The notes under the pieces are model-generated. The model did no database searches, was not told the DNA's origin, and saw nothing but the letters and a program-made list of their open reading frames with translations. From assembly GCF_014803725.1 (NCBI RefSeq), contig NZ_JAAVBE010000003.1, positions 42,473 to 86,476 on the forward strand: 44,004 nucleotides of DNA, written 5' to 3'. Source of the DNA: Desulfovibrio sp. Lineage in GTDB: Bacteria > Desulfobacterota > Desulfovibrionia > Desulfovibrionales > Desulfovibrionaceae. Positions 8,960-18,606 of this stretch are shown here, in pieces. The translations under genes and the position numbers were made by a program. Within the stretch, counting starts at the first letter, position 1. The number at the start of each line of letters is the position of its first letter.

Positions 8960-9622
8960 GCGCCCCCCTCTTGGGCGAAAAAGTCCGCCGCCGGCCCGGC
9001 ATAGACGGTCTTGCCCCCGGCGAGCGCCAGCACCCGGTCGGCCAGGGGGGCGTCGCCGGCCAAATCATGGCTCACCAGCACCACGCAGGCGCCGCGGCCG
9101 CGTGCGTCGGAGATCTCCCGGCGCAGGACGGCGCGCGAGGGCGCGTCGAGGCCGGTGGCCGGCTCGTCCAAAAGCAGGATCTCCGGCGCGAGCATGAGCA
9201 CCCGCGCGAGGTTGAGGCGCTGCGCCATGCCGCGCGAGAAGACGCGCGCCCGCTCATGAGCATGGTCTCCGAGGCCCACGCGCTCGAGCAGGGCAAAAAG
9301 GGCGTCCTCGTCCAGCGCGAGCCCGTGGGCCGTGCGCCAGAAGGCGAGATTTTCCAGCGCCGTAAGGCCCGGATAGAGAAAGGTGGCGTGGCCCACATAG
9401 CCTAAGCGCGCTTCCGCGCCGTCCGCCCCCCCGGAGACCACCACGCGGCCCGCGCTCGGCCGGGTAAGGCCGGCCATGATCTTGAGCAGGGTGCTCTTGC
9501 CCGCGCCGTTGCCCCCGGTGAGCAGGGTGACCGTTCCCTGCGGAAAGGCGGCGTCCACCTGGCGCAGCACGCGCGCCGCGCCGTAGCGCTTGCCCACGCC
9601 CTCGAGCAGGAGCGCCGCGTCT

Positions 9623-9630
<8 letters not shown>
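8947..9630 (-). CDS. ccmA: Heme exporter ATP-binding protein CcmA
   Basis: 227-residue ABC ATPase. Walker A is GGNGAGKST, the signature is FSRGMAQRLNLAR (a modified LSGGQ, common in CcmA), Walker B is ILLLDEPATGLD, and the H-loop is LVSHDL. It energises the CcmABCD complex that frees heme-loaded CcmE. The start is GTG 9630, which overlaps the ccmF stop by eight bases. It is smaller than a general ABC ATPase, as expected for CcmA. Confidence 0.95.
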
Positions 9631-11569
<1,939 letters not shown>

Positions 11570-11649
11570 GGGCATTCCTTGCGGGGCCTTGGAGGGGGGT
11601 GCCGCGCGCCGGGGCTGGGCCCGGGCCGGGCCTGTCATGGACAGCCTGA

Positions 11650-11678
11650 CAGATACTTCACCATACGCCGCCTGTCAA
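11650..11678 (-). promoter_or_regulatory. Candidate sigma70-type promoter of the ccm operon with an overlapping inverted repeat
   Basis: On the minus strand a perfect TTGACA (11678-11673) and TATCTG (11655-11650) are separated by 17 bases. This predicts a start about 75 bases upstream of ccmF. TGACAG (11647-11652) and CTGTCA (11672-11677) form an inverted repeat over both elements, which could be an operator. The -10 match is mediocre. Confidence 0.4.
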
Positions 11679-11840
11679 CGGGATGCGGCATTGCGGCGGA
11701 CGGGTTTTCGGGCCCGCCGCGACCGTCCCGGCCCCGGGCGCCGGGATTTCCGCTCGACCTTTTTGGCGCTCTTTGGCACACTGATGCCCCCCGAAACCCG
11801 GCGCGCCGGCCACGCCCCGCGCCCCAACGGCGAGCCAGCC

Positions 11841-13670
11841 ATGAAATTCGTCCCCGCACAGGTCAGCTTCTTTCTCAAGCAGCACAGCGTGCGCCGCAAT
11901 CTCGTCGCCCTCACGCGCTTCATGGCCATGCTCGTGGGGCTCATCCTCCTTTATTCCGCGCTCTTCCACGTCATCATGCACTACGAGGGGCACGACTATT
12001 CGTGGATCACCGGCCTCTACTGGACGCTGACGGTCATGTCCACCCTGGGCTTCGGGGACATCACCTTCCATTCCGACCTCGGCATGGTGTTTTCCATCGT
12101 CGTCCTCCTCTCCGGCGTGATGCTGCTGCTCATCATGCTGCCCTTCGCCTTCATCCAGTTCTTTTACGCGCCCTGGCTCAAGGCGCAGGAAAAGGGCCAC
12201 ACCCCTCGCGCCGTGGCGCCGGACATGAAGGGCCATGTCATCGTGGTCAGCACGAGCCCCATCGCCCTCAACCTCGTGGACGACCTCAAGGGCTATGGCG
12301 CGCGCTGCGTGCTCCTCTGCAATGACAGCCAGAAGACCCTCGACCTGCTCGACCGAGGCTACGACGCCATCGTGGGCGAGCACGACTCCGCCACGGTCTA
12401 CCGCAACCTGCGCCTCGCCGAGGCGGCCATGCTCGTGGTGCTCGACAGCGATGTGCGCAACACCAACATCGTCTTTACCGCGCGTGACGTGGCGCCGGAT
12501 GTGCCCATCGTGGCCTCGGCCCAGAGCGAGGACGCCATCGACATCCTGCGGCTGGCTGGCAGCTCGCGCGTCTTCCAGTTCCACCGGCTGCTCGGCGAAG
12601 CCCTGGCCCGGCGCGTGCTCAACGCCAACGCCCGCTTCAGCATCGCGAGCCGCTACAAGGAGCTGGTGGCCGCGGAAGGCCCGGTCATGCGCACGCCGCT
12701 CGTGGGCAAGACCCTGAGGAAGAGCGGCCTGCGCAACGCCTCTGGCGCAAATGTCGTCGGGCTGTGGGAGCGGGGGCGCTTCGTTTTGCCCGGGCCCGAC
12801 ACCGTGCTCACGGCCACCATGGTCATGGTCATCGTGGGCGACATGCAGCAGATCCAGGCGGCCAACGCCTTTTTGAGCGAGAAGGACGGCCCCGAGGCAG
12901 CGGCGCCCAAAAATGGGGACAAGAACGGCAAGCCCGAGGCCCCCGCCGCCAGGCCCGAGGGCGCGGACGCCGGGGAAAAGGGCGAGAAGGCGGAGAAGAA
13001 GGACAAGCTGGGTGCGGCCCCGGTGGTCATCCTCGGCTGCGGCCGCGTGGGCCGCGACGCCGCGCGCCAGCTCGAGCGCAGCGGGCGCCCCTACAGCGTG
13101 GTGGACAAGACGCCCAAGGGCGGCTTCCTCAAGGACCACCTCGTCATCGGCGACGCCGCGGATCTCGAGGTGCTGGAGCGCGCCGGCATCCGCACCGCGC
13201 CCTCGGTCATCATCACGACGCACGACGACGACACCAATATTTATCTCACCCTCTACTGCCGGCGCCTGCGCGAGGACATCCAGATCATCAGCCGCGCCAC
13301 GCTTGACCGCAACGTGGGCATCCTGCACGCGGCCGGCGCCGACCTCGTGCTCTCGCTGGCCTCCATGGTCACGAGCAGCATCATCAACCTGCTGGCGCCC
13401 GGCAAGGTGCTCATGATCAGCGAGGGACTGAACATCTTTCGCGCCACCGTGGGCAAGAGCCTTGCCGGCAAGCCGCTCATGGGCAGCGGCATCAGGAGCC
13501 TCACGCATTGCAGCGTGGTGGCCCTGCGCGGGGCCGACGGCATCCTCCACGCCAACCCGGACCCGAGCCACGTTTTCGAGGAAGGCGAGGAAATGTACCT
13601 CATCGGCGATTCGGAAGCGGAAAAGACCTTTTACGAGACCTTCGGCAAGAACGAGCCGCTCACGGCCTGA
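11841..13670 (+). CDS. Two-TM potassium channel with tandem RCK (TrkA-N) domains
   Basis: 609 residues from ATG 11841 (MKFVPAQVSF). TM1 spans about 24-46. The pore loop carries filter TLGFGD (68-73), a GFG variant of the K+ filter. TM2 spans about 81-112. RCK1 begins near 131 (HVIVVSTSPIALNLV) and lacks the GxGxxG loop. RCK2 (about 392 on, VVILGCGRVGRDAA) has it. A roughly 40-residue Lys/Glu/Pro-rich spacer separates them. The C-terminus resembles a TrkA-C domain. It probably gates K+ flux in response to a nucleotide or ion ligand. An in-frame upstream extension exists but is Arg/Pro-rich and not membrane-like, so it is excluded. The gene is divergent from ccm and ends 12 bases before the M20 gene stop. 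Confidence 0.88.
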   Translation: MKFVPAQVSFFLKQHSVRRNLVALTRFMAMLVGLILLYSALFHVIMHYEGHDYSWITGLYWTLTVMSTLGFGDITFHSDLGMVFSIVVLLSGVMLLLIMLPFAFIQFFYAPWLKAQEKGHTPRAVAPDMKGHVIVVSTSPIALNLVDDLKGYGARCVLLCNDSQKTLDLLDRGYDAIVGEHDSATVYRNLRLAEAAMLVVLDSDVRNTNIVFTARDVAPDVPIVASAQSEDAIDILRLAGSSRVFQFHRLLGEALARRVLNANARFSIASRYKELVAAEGPVMRTPLVGKTLRKSGLRNASGANVVGLWERGRFVLPGPDTVLTATMVMVIVGDMQQIQAANAFLSEKDGPEAAAPKNGDKNGKPEAPAARPEGADAGEKGEKAEKKDKLGAAPVVILGCGRVGRDAARQLERSGRPYSVVDKTPKGGFLKDHLVIGDAADLEVLERAGIRTAPSVIITTHDDDTNIYLTLYCRRLREDIQIISRATLDRNVGILHAAGADLVLSLASMVTSSIINLLAPGKVLMISEGLNIFRATVGKSLAGKPLMGSGIRSLTHCSVVALRGADGILHANPDPSHVFEEGEEMYLIGDSEAEKTFYETFGKNEPLTA

Positions 13671-13682
13671 GGCCGCGCCCCC

Positions 13683-14894
13683 TCAGGCCTGACTGCCGAA
13701 GCGGGCCGCGGCTTCGAGCGCCGAGAGCGCCAGGAGCTTCGCCCGCGGCACCAGGGTGGAGAGGCGCAAAAATTCCTGTTCCGTGTGGATATGCTCGCCC
13801 TCGGGCCCCATGCAGCAGATGGTGGGCAGCCCGAGCGCGCTCGAGCACAGGCCGGACTCGGCCGCGCTCTCGTAATGCTGGCCGGTGAGGCGCATGCCGA
13901 GGCTTTCGCCCGCTTCCCGCACCAGCGCGAAGAGGTCGTCCCCGGCCTGCGTGCGCTCCAGCGGGTACAGGCGCAGGCCACCGCTCACGCTGGCGCTGGT
14001 GCCCGGCACGTGGACGCGGCGCGCCGCCTCGCGGATGGACTCCACCGTGTTCACGCCGTCCTCAAGGCGCCTGTAGGTGAGGTGGATGAGCGCTTCGGCC
14101 CAGGGCGCCACGGAATTGGCGGAAATGCCCCCCTCGATCATGCCGGCGTTCACCGTGAGGCCGCGGTCAAGATCCAGAAGTTCATTGATCTCCAGCAGCT
14201 TGTGCGCGAGATCGATGACCGCCGAGGCGCCGTCCTCGTAGTTGCGGCCCGCATGAGCGGCCTTGCCCGTGACGCGCAGCCGCATGTGGCCCGAGCCCTT
14301 GCGCGACAGGGTGACGCGCCCGCCAAGGCCCCCGGGTTCGGCGCAGAACACGGCGAGCGCGCCGGGCAGGCGGCTTTTGAGGGCAACCGAGCCGGTGGGC
14401 GAGCCCAGCTCCTCGTCAGGGGAGAACATGAGCGTCAGCGGGCAGGGCAGGAGGCGCCGCAGGGCGCGCGCGGCGAAGAGCATGGCCACGAGGCCGCCCT
14501 TCATGTCCGCGGCGCCCGGCCCCGTGACCGTGTCGGCCGCGCGGTCGACCCGGAAGGGGCGCCGGGCCGCCTCCCCTTCGGGGAACACCGTGTCCATATG
14601 GCCGATGAAGGCGATGCCCGGCCCCGCGGCAAGCGAATGGCTGCGCGCGGTGCGGGCATGGCCGAGCCCCTGCTGCCACGCTTCGTCCGGGGCAATGGGC
14701 GGCTTGGACAGGCGTTCGGTGTCAAAGCCGGCCTCGGCGAGCCACGCGGTGAGCCGGTCGCCCACGCGGTCCACCCCGGCGCCCGAGGCCGTGGGGGAAT
14801 CGATGTTCACCAGTTCTTCAAGCAAGGCGAGCATTTCCCCTTCGGCGCCCGCAAACTCGGCGTCCAGGGCCCGTTTCCACTCCGAAAGATCCAT
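13683..14894 (-). CDS. M20 family metallopeptidase (glutamate carboxypeptidase-like), copy 1
   Basis: 403-residue dinuclear-zinc hydrolase of the CPG2/ArgE type. Visible ligands and catalytic residues: H99 and D101 in GHMDTVF, D130 in DMKGG, the E161/E162 pair in PDEELGS, E186 in CAEPGG, and a late His in GEHIHTEQE. The dimerisation domain (about 200-310) contains KAAHAGRNYEDG. ATG 14894 has AGAGGA upstream. The family removes terminal glutamate or acyl groups from peptides and N-acyl amino acids; the substrate here is unknown. No signal peptide is present at this start. The frame continues upstream to TTG 15122 with a hydrophobic stretch, judged accidental. It is strongly similar to the second M20 copy at 17311-18555. 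Confidence 0.9.
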   Translation of the reverse strand: MDLSEWKRALDAEFAGAEGEMLALLEELVNIDSPTASGAGVDRVGDRLTAWLAEAGFDTERLSKPPIAPDEAWQQGLGHARTARSHSLAAGPGIAFIGHMDTVFPEGEAARRPFRVDRAADTVTGPGAADMKGGLVAMLFAARALRRLLPCPLTLMFSPDEELGSPTGSVALKSRLPGALAVFCAEPGGLGGRVTLSRKGSGHMRLRVTGKAAHAGRNYEDGASAVIDLAHKLLEINELLDLDRGLTVNAGMIEGGISANSVAPWAEALIHLTYRRLEDGVNTVESIREAARRVHVPGTSASVSGGLRLYPLERTQAGDDLFALVREAGESLGMRLTGQHYESAAESGLCSSALGLPTICCMGPEGEHIHTEQEFLRLSTLVPRAKLLALSALEAAARFGSQA

Positions 14895-15131
14895 AACGTC
14901 CTCTGCCAGCAAAGTCACATTGCACGATGTAGTTGAGGGAGATTCCTTAAGTCCGTCTGGAGCGAAGCGGAAGACGGGTGCTGGTGCCGGAAGAATCCTA
15001 AAAAATAAGATTTTTTTCTGACGCAGCCAGCAGCAAAAAGGCTGTTTTTGACGGATAATTTCGGCATTACCCAGGCAGCACAAGCACGCCAACAGCACGG
15101 ACGCAAACAAAATCTCCGGCAACTGCGCCCC

Positions 15132-16187
15132 TCACTGCCCCAGGGCGCCGACAGCTTCCAGATAGCGGGCGTCGATGGCCTCGGCGATGCGCGCAGCGTC
15201 TTCCGCCCGGGCCTCGCCTGCATTGAAGGCCGCCACCTCTTCGAGCCACTTCTGCAACTGGCTTTCGCCGGCTGCACCGGCCATGAGGCGCAGATTTTCC
15301 CGCAGGTCAAAGATCTTGTGGGCCTGGAGGTCCCGTAGGGCTTCCTCTTCCGTCAGGGCCACGCCGGCCCAGGTCTTCAAAAACTCCCTATAGAGCGGGA
15401 GCGCCCCCTGGGCGCCCAGCGCACGCAGTTCGCCCACGGCGCGGAAGTAGACGCCGAGCGTCTTTTCCAGCGTTTCGGGCCGGTCGGCGGCGGCCTTTTT
15501 GTCCGCCACGAGGAGGATGGGCTGCGAGATGCCGCAGTCCCGCGAGTCCGCGGCCATGACAAGGCCCTTCTGTTCCGCCTGGAGCGTCTGCGGCGACCAC
15601 AGCACCACGGCGTCCCCGAGGCCGCCCGCAAAAGCGCCCAGCGCCTTGGCCGGGGGCATGTCGTCGATGCGCACGTCCTTTTCCGTGAGGCCGAGCACCT
15701 TGAGCCAGCCGCGCAGCATCTGCGCCGCCGAGGTATTTTTGGGGCAGAGGATGCGCTTGCCCCGCACGGTCTCAGCGCTGCCGCGCACCCTGGGGAAGGC
15801 CGGGTTGGCCCCCTCGGCCGCGAAGATGAGGCTCCCCTTGCGCACGAAAACGGCGTTGGCGCCCGACTCGTCATTGGCCACGGCGACGATGGAGAGCCTG
15901 TCGCTCAAAATGGCGCCCATGGCGGGCACGGCGCCGCAGCCGGCGAGAAGCCAGTCATAGGCGAGCAGGCCCTGGACGATCTCGGCCCCGGAGGAAAAGC
16001 GGAGCATACGGATCTCGAGCCCCTGTTCCCTGTCCCAGCCCTGCTGCACCGCGTACCACATGGGGAAGGCCTCGTTCTCGCCCATCCACGCGGTCTTGAG
16101 CTCCACATTCTCGGCTGCATGCGCCCCGGAGCAGGCGAAAAGCCCCAACACCACCGCACACGCCCAAGCCAGAAAAAACTTGTTCAT
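15132..16187 (-). CDS. NMT1/SsuA-like periplasmic substrate-binding protein
   Basis: About 351 residues from ATG 16187. A signal peptide (MNKFFLAWACAVVLGLFAC) carries a possible lipobox LFAC, with AHA as an alternative cleavage site. The mature part begins ELKTAWMGENEAFPMWYAVQQGW, the opening of NitT/TauT-type binding proteins. FRKG-type and AAQMLRGWLKVLGL segments follow, as in ABC-type aliphatic sulfonate or pyrimidine-precursor binders. No cognate ABC permease or ATPase gene lies in the window. It lies in the TTT operon, 86 bases after tctC, separated by a strong hairpin. It may serve the TTT permease or act as a sensor; that is inference. Confidence 0.82.
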   Translation of the reverse strand: MNKFFLAWACAVVLGLFACSGAHAAENVELKTAWMGENEAFPMWYAVQQGWDREQGLEIRMLRFSSGAEIVQGLLAYDWLLAGCGAVPAMGAILSDRLSIVAVANDESGANAVFVRKGSLIFAAEGANPAFPRVRGSAETVRGKRILCPKNTSAAQMLRGWLKVLGLTEKDVRIDDMPPAKALGAFAGGLGDAVVLWSPQTLQAEQKGLVMAADSRDCGISQPILLVADKKAAADRPETLEKTLGVYFRAVGELRALGAQGALPLYREFLKTWAGVALTEEEALRDLQAHKIFDLRENLRLMAGAAGESQLQKWLEEVAAFNAGEARAEDAARIAEAIDARYLEAVGALGQ

Positions 16188-16216
16188 CGCCGTCCCCGTC
16201 AAAACTGCATCACAAA

Positions 16217-16260
16217 GGCCCCGATGCGGCGCTTTTCCTGCCGCCGGCCGCATCGGGGCC
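16217..16260 (-). terminator. Intercistronic hairpin between tctC and the second binding-protein gene
   Basis: The arms 16217-16230 and 16247-16260 are perfectly complementary over 14 bp (GGCCCCGATGCGGC), with a 16-base loop. On the minus strand the stem lies directly after tctC and is followed by TTTGT rather than a full T-tract. This fits a partial terminator or a 3' RNA-stabilising stem that raises tctC transcript levels. Confidence 0.6.
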
Positions 16261-16273
16261 GCAAAACACGGGC

Positions 16274-17248
16274 TTACTTCAGGTTGCTCGCCTTCAAAAG
16301 GTCGCCCACGAGGGTCCACATCTGGTCCATCTCCTTCTGGAACTCGGCAGCCGGGAGATAGTCGACAGTGAGGCCGGCCTTGGCGAACTTTTCCTTCACG
16401 TCGGGGTCTTCCAGAGCTTCCTTGACGAGGTTCTGCATGGTGATGACCTTATCGTGCGGCACCTTGGCCTGGGTGATGAGCCCGTGCGGCGACGGGAAGA
16501 CGAATTCCTCGCCCAGCTGTTCCGCAAAGGTGGGCACATCGGGATATTCGGGCAGGCGCTGCGGGCTCGTGACGCCGATGATGCGGAAGTCGCCGGACTG
16601 CACATAGGGCTTCTGGTTGGTGATGACGCCGAAGCCGCTCGTGATGTGCTTGCCAAGCAGGGCCGTGGAGACCTCGTGCCCGCTGGTGTAGGCCACATGC
16701 GGGAGCTCCACCCCCGGGAACTTCTGCATGACGCCGCTCATGAACAGGCGCTGCGAGGAGAGCGCGCCGTGCGTGGCGAAGTTGACCTTGCCCGGGTCGG
16801 CCTTGGCCGCGTTGATGAGGTCCTGGAAGTTCATGATGCCCGAATCCGCGCTCACGGCGAGGCTCAGCCACATGTTGGTGATCTGCACCACGGCCTGGAA
16901 GTCCTTGAGGGTGTAACCGGTCTTCTTCACCTGGGGCGTGGTGGAGAAGGTGGCCAGCGCGGGGAAGCCGAAGGTGTAGCCGTCCGGCTTGGCCTTGGCC
17001 ACGTCCAGCATGGCCGGGGCGCCGGCGCCGCCCGCCTTGCAGATGATGTTGAGCGTGATCTTGTGTTTGGTCTGGAACCACTCGGCGAGGATGCGCGCGG
17101 CAATGTCCACCGCGCCGCCGGGCCCGAAGGGGATGATGATGTTCACGGGCCGGTCGGGATAGGCGGCCTGTGCGGGGGCCGGGGCCACGGGCGCGAGCAG
17201 GGCGCAGGCCAGGGCGCACACGCAGAACATTCGCAACACTCTCTTCAT
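16274..17248 (-). CDS. tctC: TTT-family solute-binding protein (TctC/Bug)
   Basis: 324 residues from ATG 17248, with GGAGG six bases upstream; the extension to 17260 is rejected. A signal peptide ends at AQA before AYPDRPVNIIIPF, the hallmark Bug-family opening. GPGGAVDIAARILAEW and KAGGAGAPAMLDVAKAKPDGYT follow, the loops that bind the carboxylate in TctC proteins. It captures substrate in the periplasm and delivers it to TctAB. Bug proteins bind citrate, dicarboxylates, glutamate and many other carboxylates, so specificity cannot be read here. The neighbouring M20 hydrolases suggest an N-acyl or peptide-like carboxylate (inference). Confidence 0.93.
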   Translation of the reverse strand: MKRVLRMFCVCALACALLAPVAPAPAQAAYPDRPVNIIIPFGPGGAVDIAARILAEWFQTKHKITLNIICKAGGAGAPAMLDVAKAKPDGYTFGFPALATFSTTPQVKKTGYTLKDFQAVVQITNMWLSLAVSADSGIMNFQDLINAAKADPGKVNFATHGALSSQRLFMSGVMQKFPGVELPHVAYTSGHEVSTALLGKHITSGFGVITNQKPYVQSGDFRIIGVTSPQRLPEYPDVPTFAEQLGEEFVFPSPHGLITQAKVPHDKVITMQNLVKEALEDPDVKEKFAKAGLTVDYLPAAEFQKEMDQMWTLVGDLLKASNLK

Positions 17249-17310
17249 CGCTTCCTCCATAACGGGTTATTCGTCCGGGGGCATGCCCCTTTTCCAGTGC
17301 CGTTTGCCGC

Positions 17311-18555
17311 TCAATGCTTCCACTTGCTGAGGTCCACTTTCGGCGAGGCCGTGAAGGCGTGGCCCGCCTGGAGCGCCGTGAGCGCGAGCACCTTGGCCCG
17401 CGGCACGAGCGTGGAGACCGTCACGTATTCGTCCGGCGAGTGCAGCCCGATGCCCTCGGGCCCGAGATTGCACAGCGTGGGCAGGTCGAGGACGCTGGCG
17501 CAGAAGCCGGATTCGGCCGCGCCCTTGGAGACGACGCATTCCAGCGGAAAATCGAGGGCCTTGCCCGAGGCCTGCGCCAGCTCCCACAGCTCCTCCACCT
17601 TGGGCGTGCGCGTGAGCGGGTACAGCCGGATGCCGCCGCTCACCTGCGAGCGCGTGCCCGGCACGCTCACCCTGGCCACATCCTTGCGGATGGCCTCCAC
17701 CAGCTTTTCGCCGTCCTCAAGGGTGCGGAAGGTGAGGTGGATGCGCGCTGTGGCGTTGGGCGCCACGGAATTTGCCGAGATGCCGCCCTTGACGAGGCCC
17801 ACGTTGACCGTGATGCCGCGCTCGAGGTCCACATGCTTCTCGAAGGCGAGGATCTTGTGGGCGAGCTCGATGATGGCCGAGGCGCCGTCCTCATAGTTGC
17901 GGCCGGCGTGGGCCGCCTTGCCCTCGATGTCGAGGAGCATGTGGCCCGAGCCCTTGCGCTCGGTGGAGACGCCGCCCCCGGGGTAGCCGGGTTCGGGGCA
18001 GAGCACGGCGTGCGCCCCGTTGAGCAGGTCAGCGAGGACGCGCGTGCCCGTGGGCGAGCCCAGTTCCTCGTCGGCGGAAAAGGTGAGCGTGAGCGGCACG
18101 TCGAGCAGGCCGAGCTCCTTGAAGGCCCGCGCCACAAACATGTTGAGCACGAGGCCGCCCTTCATGTCGAGCACGCCCGGGCCGGTGGCGCGCCCGCTCG
18201 CCCTGTCCAGGTGGAAGGGCCGCGCCTCGGCCGTGCCCGCCGGGAACACCGTATCCATATGCCCGATGAGCGCCACGCCCGGGCCGGCCTCCCGCGGGTG
18301 GCTGCCGGCGCGCACCACGTTGCCGAGGCTTTCCATCCACGCCTCGTCTTTCGGGAGCGGCGGCTTGGGCATGACCTCGGCCTCGAAGCCGATGGAGCGC
18401 ATCCACGCGGCGATGACCTCGCCCACGCGGTTCACGTCCGCCCCGTCATGGGAGAAGGAATCCATGTTGACGAGGGTCTCGAGCAGCCCGAGCATCTCGC
18501 CTTCCTTGTCCGCAAACCACTCGTCGAGTTTGTTCTTCCAGTGCGTGAGTTCCAT
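17311..18555 (-). CDS. M20 family metallopeptidase (glutamate carboxypeptidase-like), copy 2
   Basis: 414 residues, paralogous to copy 1 almost end to end. H99 and D101 are in GHMDTVF, D130 in DMKGG, E163/E164 in ADEELGS, E188 in CPEPGY, and the dimer-domain stretch is KAAHAGRNYEDG. The late His sits in GIGLHSPDE rather than GEHIHTEQE. The start ATG 18555 follows GGGGAG. No signal peptide is seen, so it is probably a cytoplasmic zinc hydrolase acting on substrate imported by TctABC. It lies between tctA and tctC in the operon. The two copies differ in surface segments and may hydrolyse related but distinct compounds. Confidence 0.91.
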   Translation of the reverse strand: MELTHWKNKLDEWFADKEGEMLGLLETLVNMDSFSHDGADVNRVGEVIAAWMRSIGFEAEVMPKPPLPKDEAWMESLGNVVRAGSHPREAGPGVALIGHMDTVFPAGTAEARPFHLDRASGRATGPGVLDMKGGLVLNMFVARAFKELGLLDVPLTLTFSADEELGSPTGTRVLADLLNGAHAVLCPEPGYPGGGVSTERKGSGHMLLDIEGKAAHAGRNYEDGASAIIELAHKILAFEKHVDLERGITVNVGLVKGGISANSVAPNATARIHLTFRTLEDGEKLVEAIRKDVARVSVPGTRSQVSGGIRLYPLTRTPKVEELWELAQASGKALDFPLECVVSKGAAESGFCASVLDLPTLCNLGPEGIGLHSPDEYVTVSTLVPRAKVLALTALQAGHAFTASPKVDLSKWKH

Positions 18556-18606
18556 CGTCTCCCCCCGGGTGCCGGTGTTTTCCGCTGTTCTGGCCGCGCG
18601 GGCCGG

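Noticed and set aside
15018-15056. A CAGCC/GGCTG stem followed by TTTTT on the plus strand near the SBP stop
   Set aside because: The stem is only 5 bp and lies on the strand opposite the local genes, with nothing to terminate.
14895-15122. N-terminal extension of the first M20 protein with a signal-like hydrophobic stretch
   Set aside because: It begins at TTG and includes an unlikely Cys/Arg-rich linker. The internal ATG 14894 has a good ribosome site and the M20 domain starts there. It also overlaps a plausible gap.
17275-17295. A GGGGCATGCCCC palindrome followed by TTTT between the M20 and tctC genes
   Set aside because: The stem is a simple 12-base self-complementary run with no loop, and the T-run is on the wrong strand for the operon.
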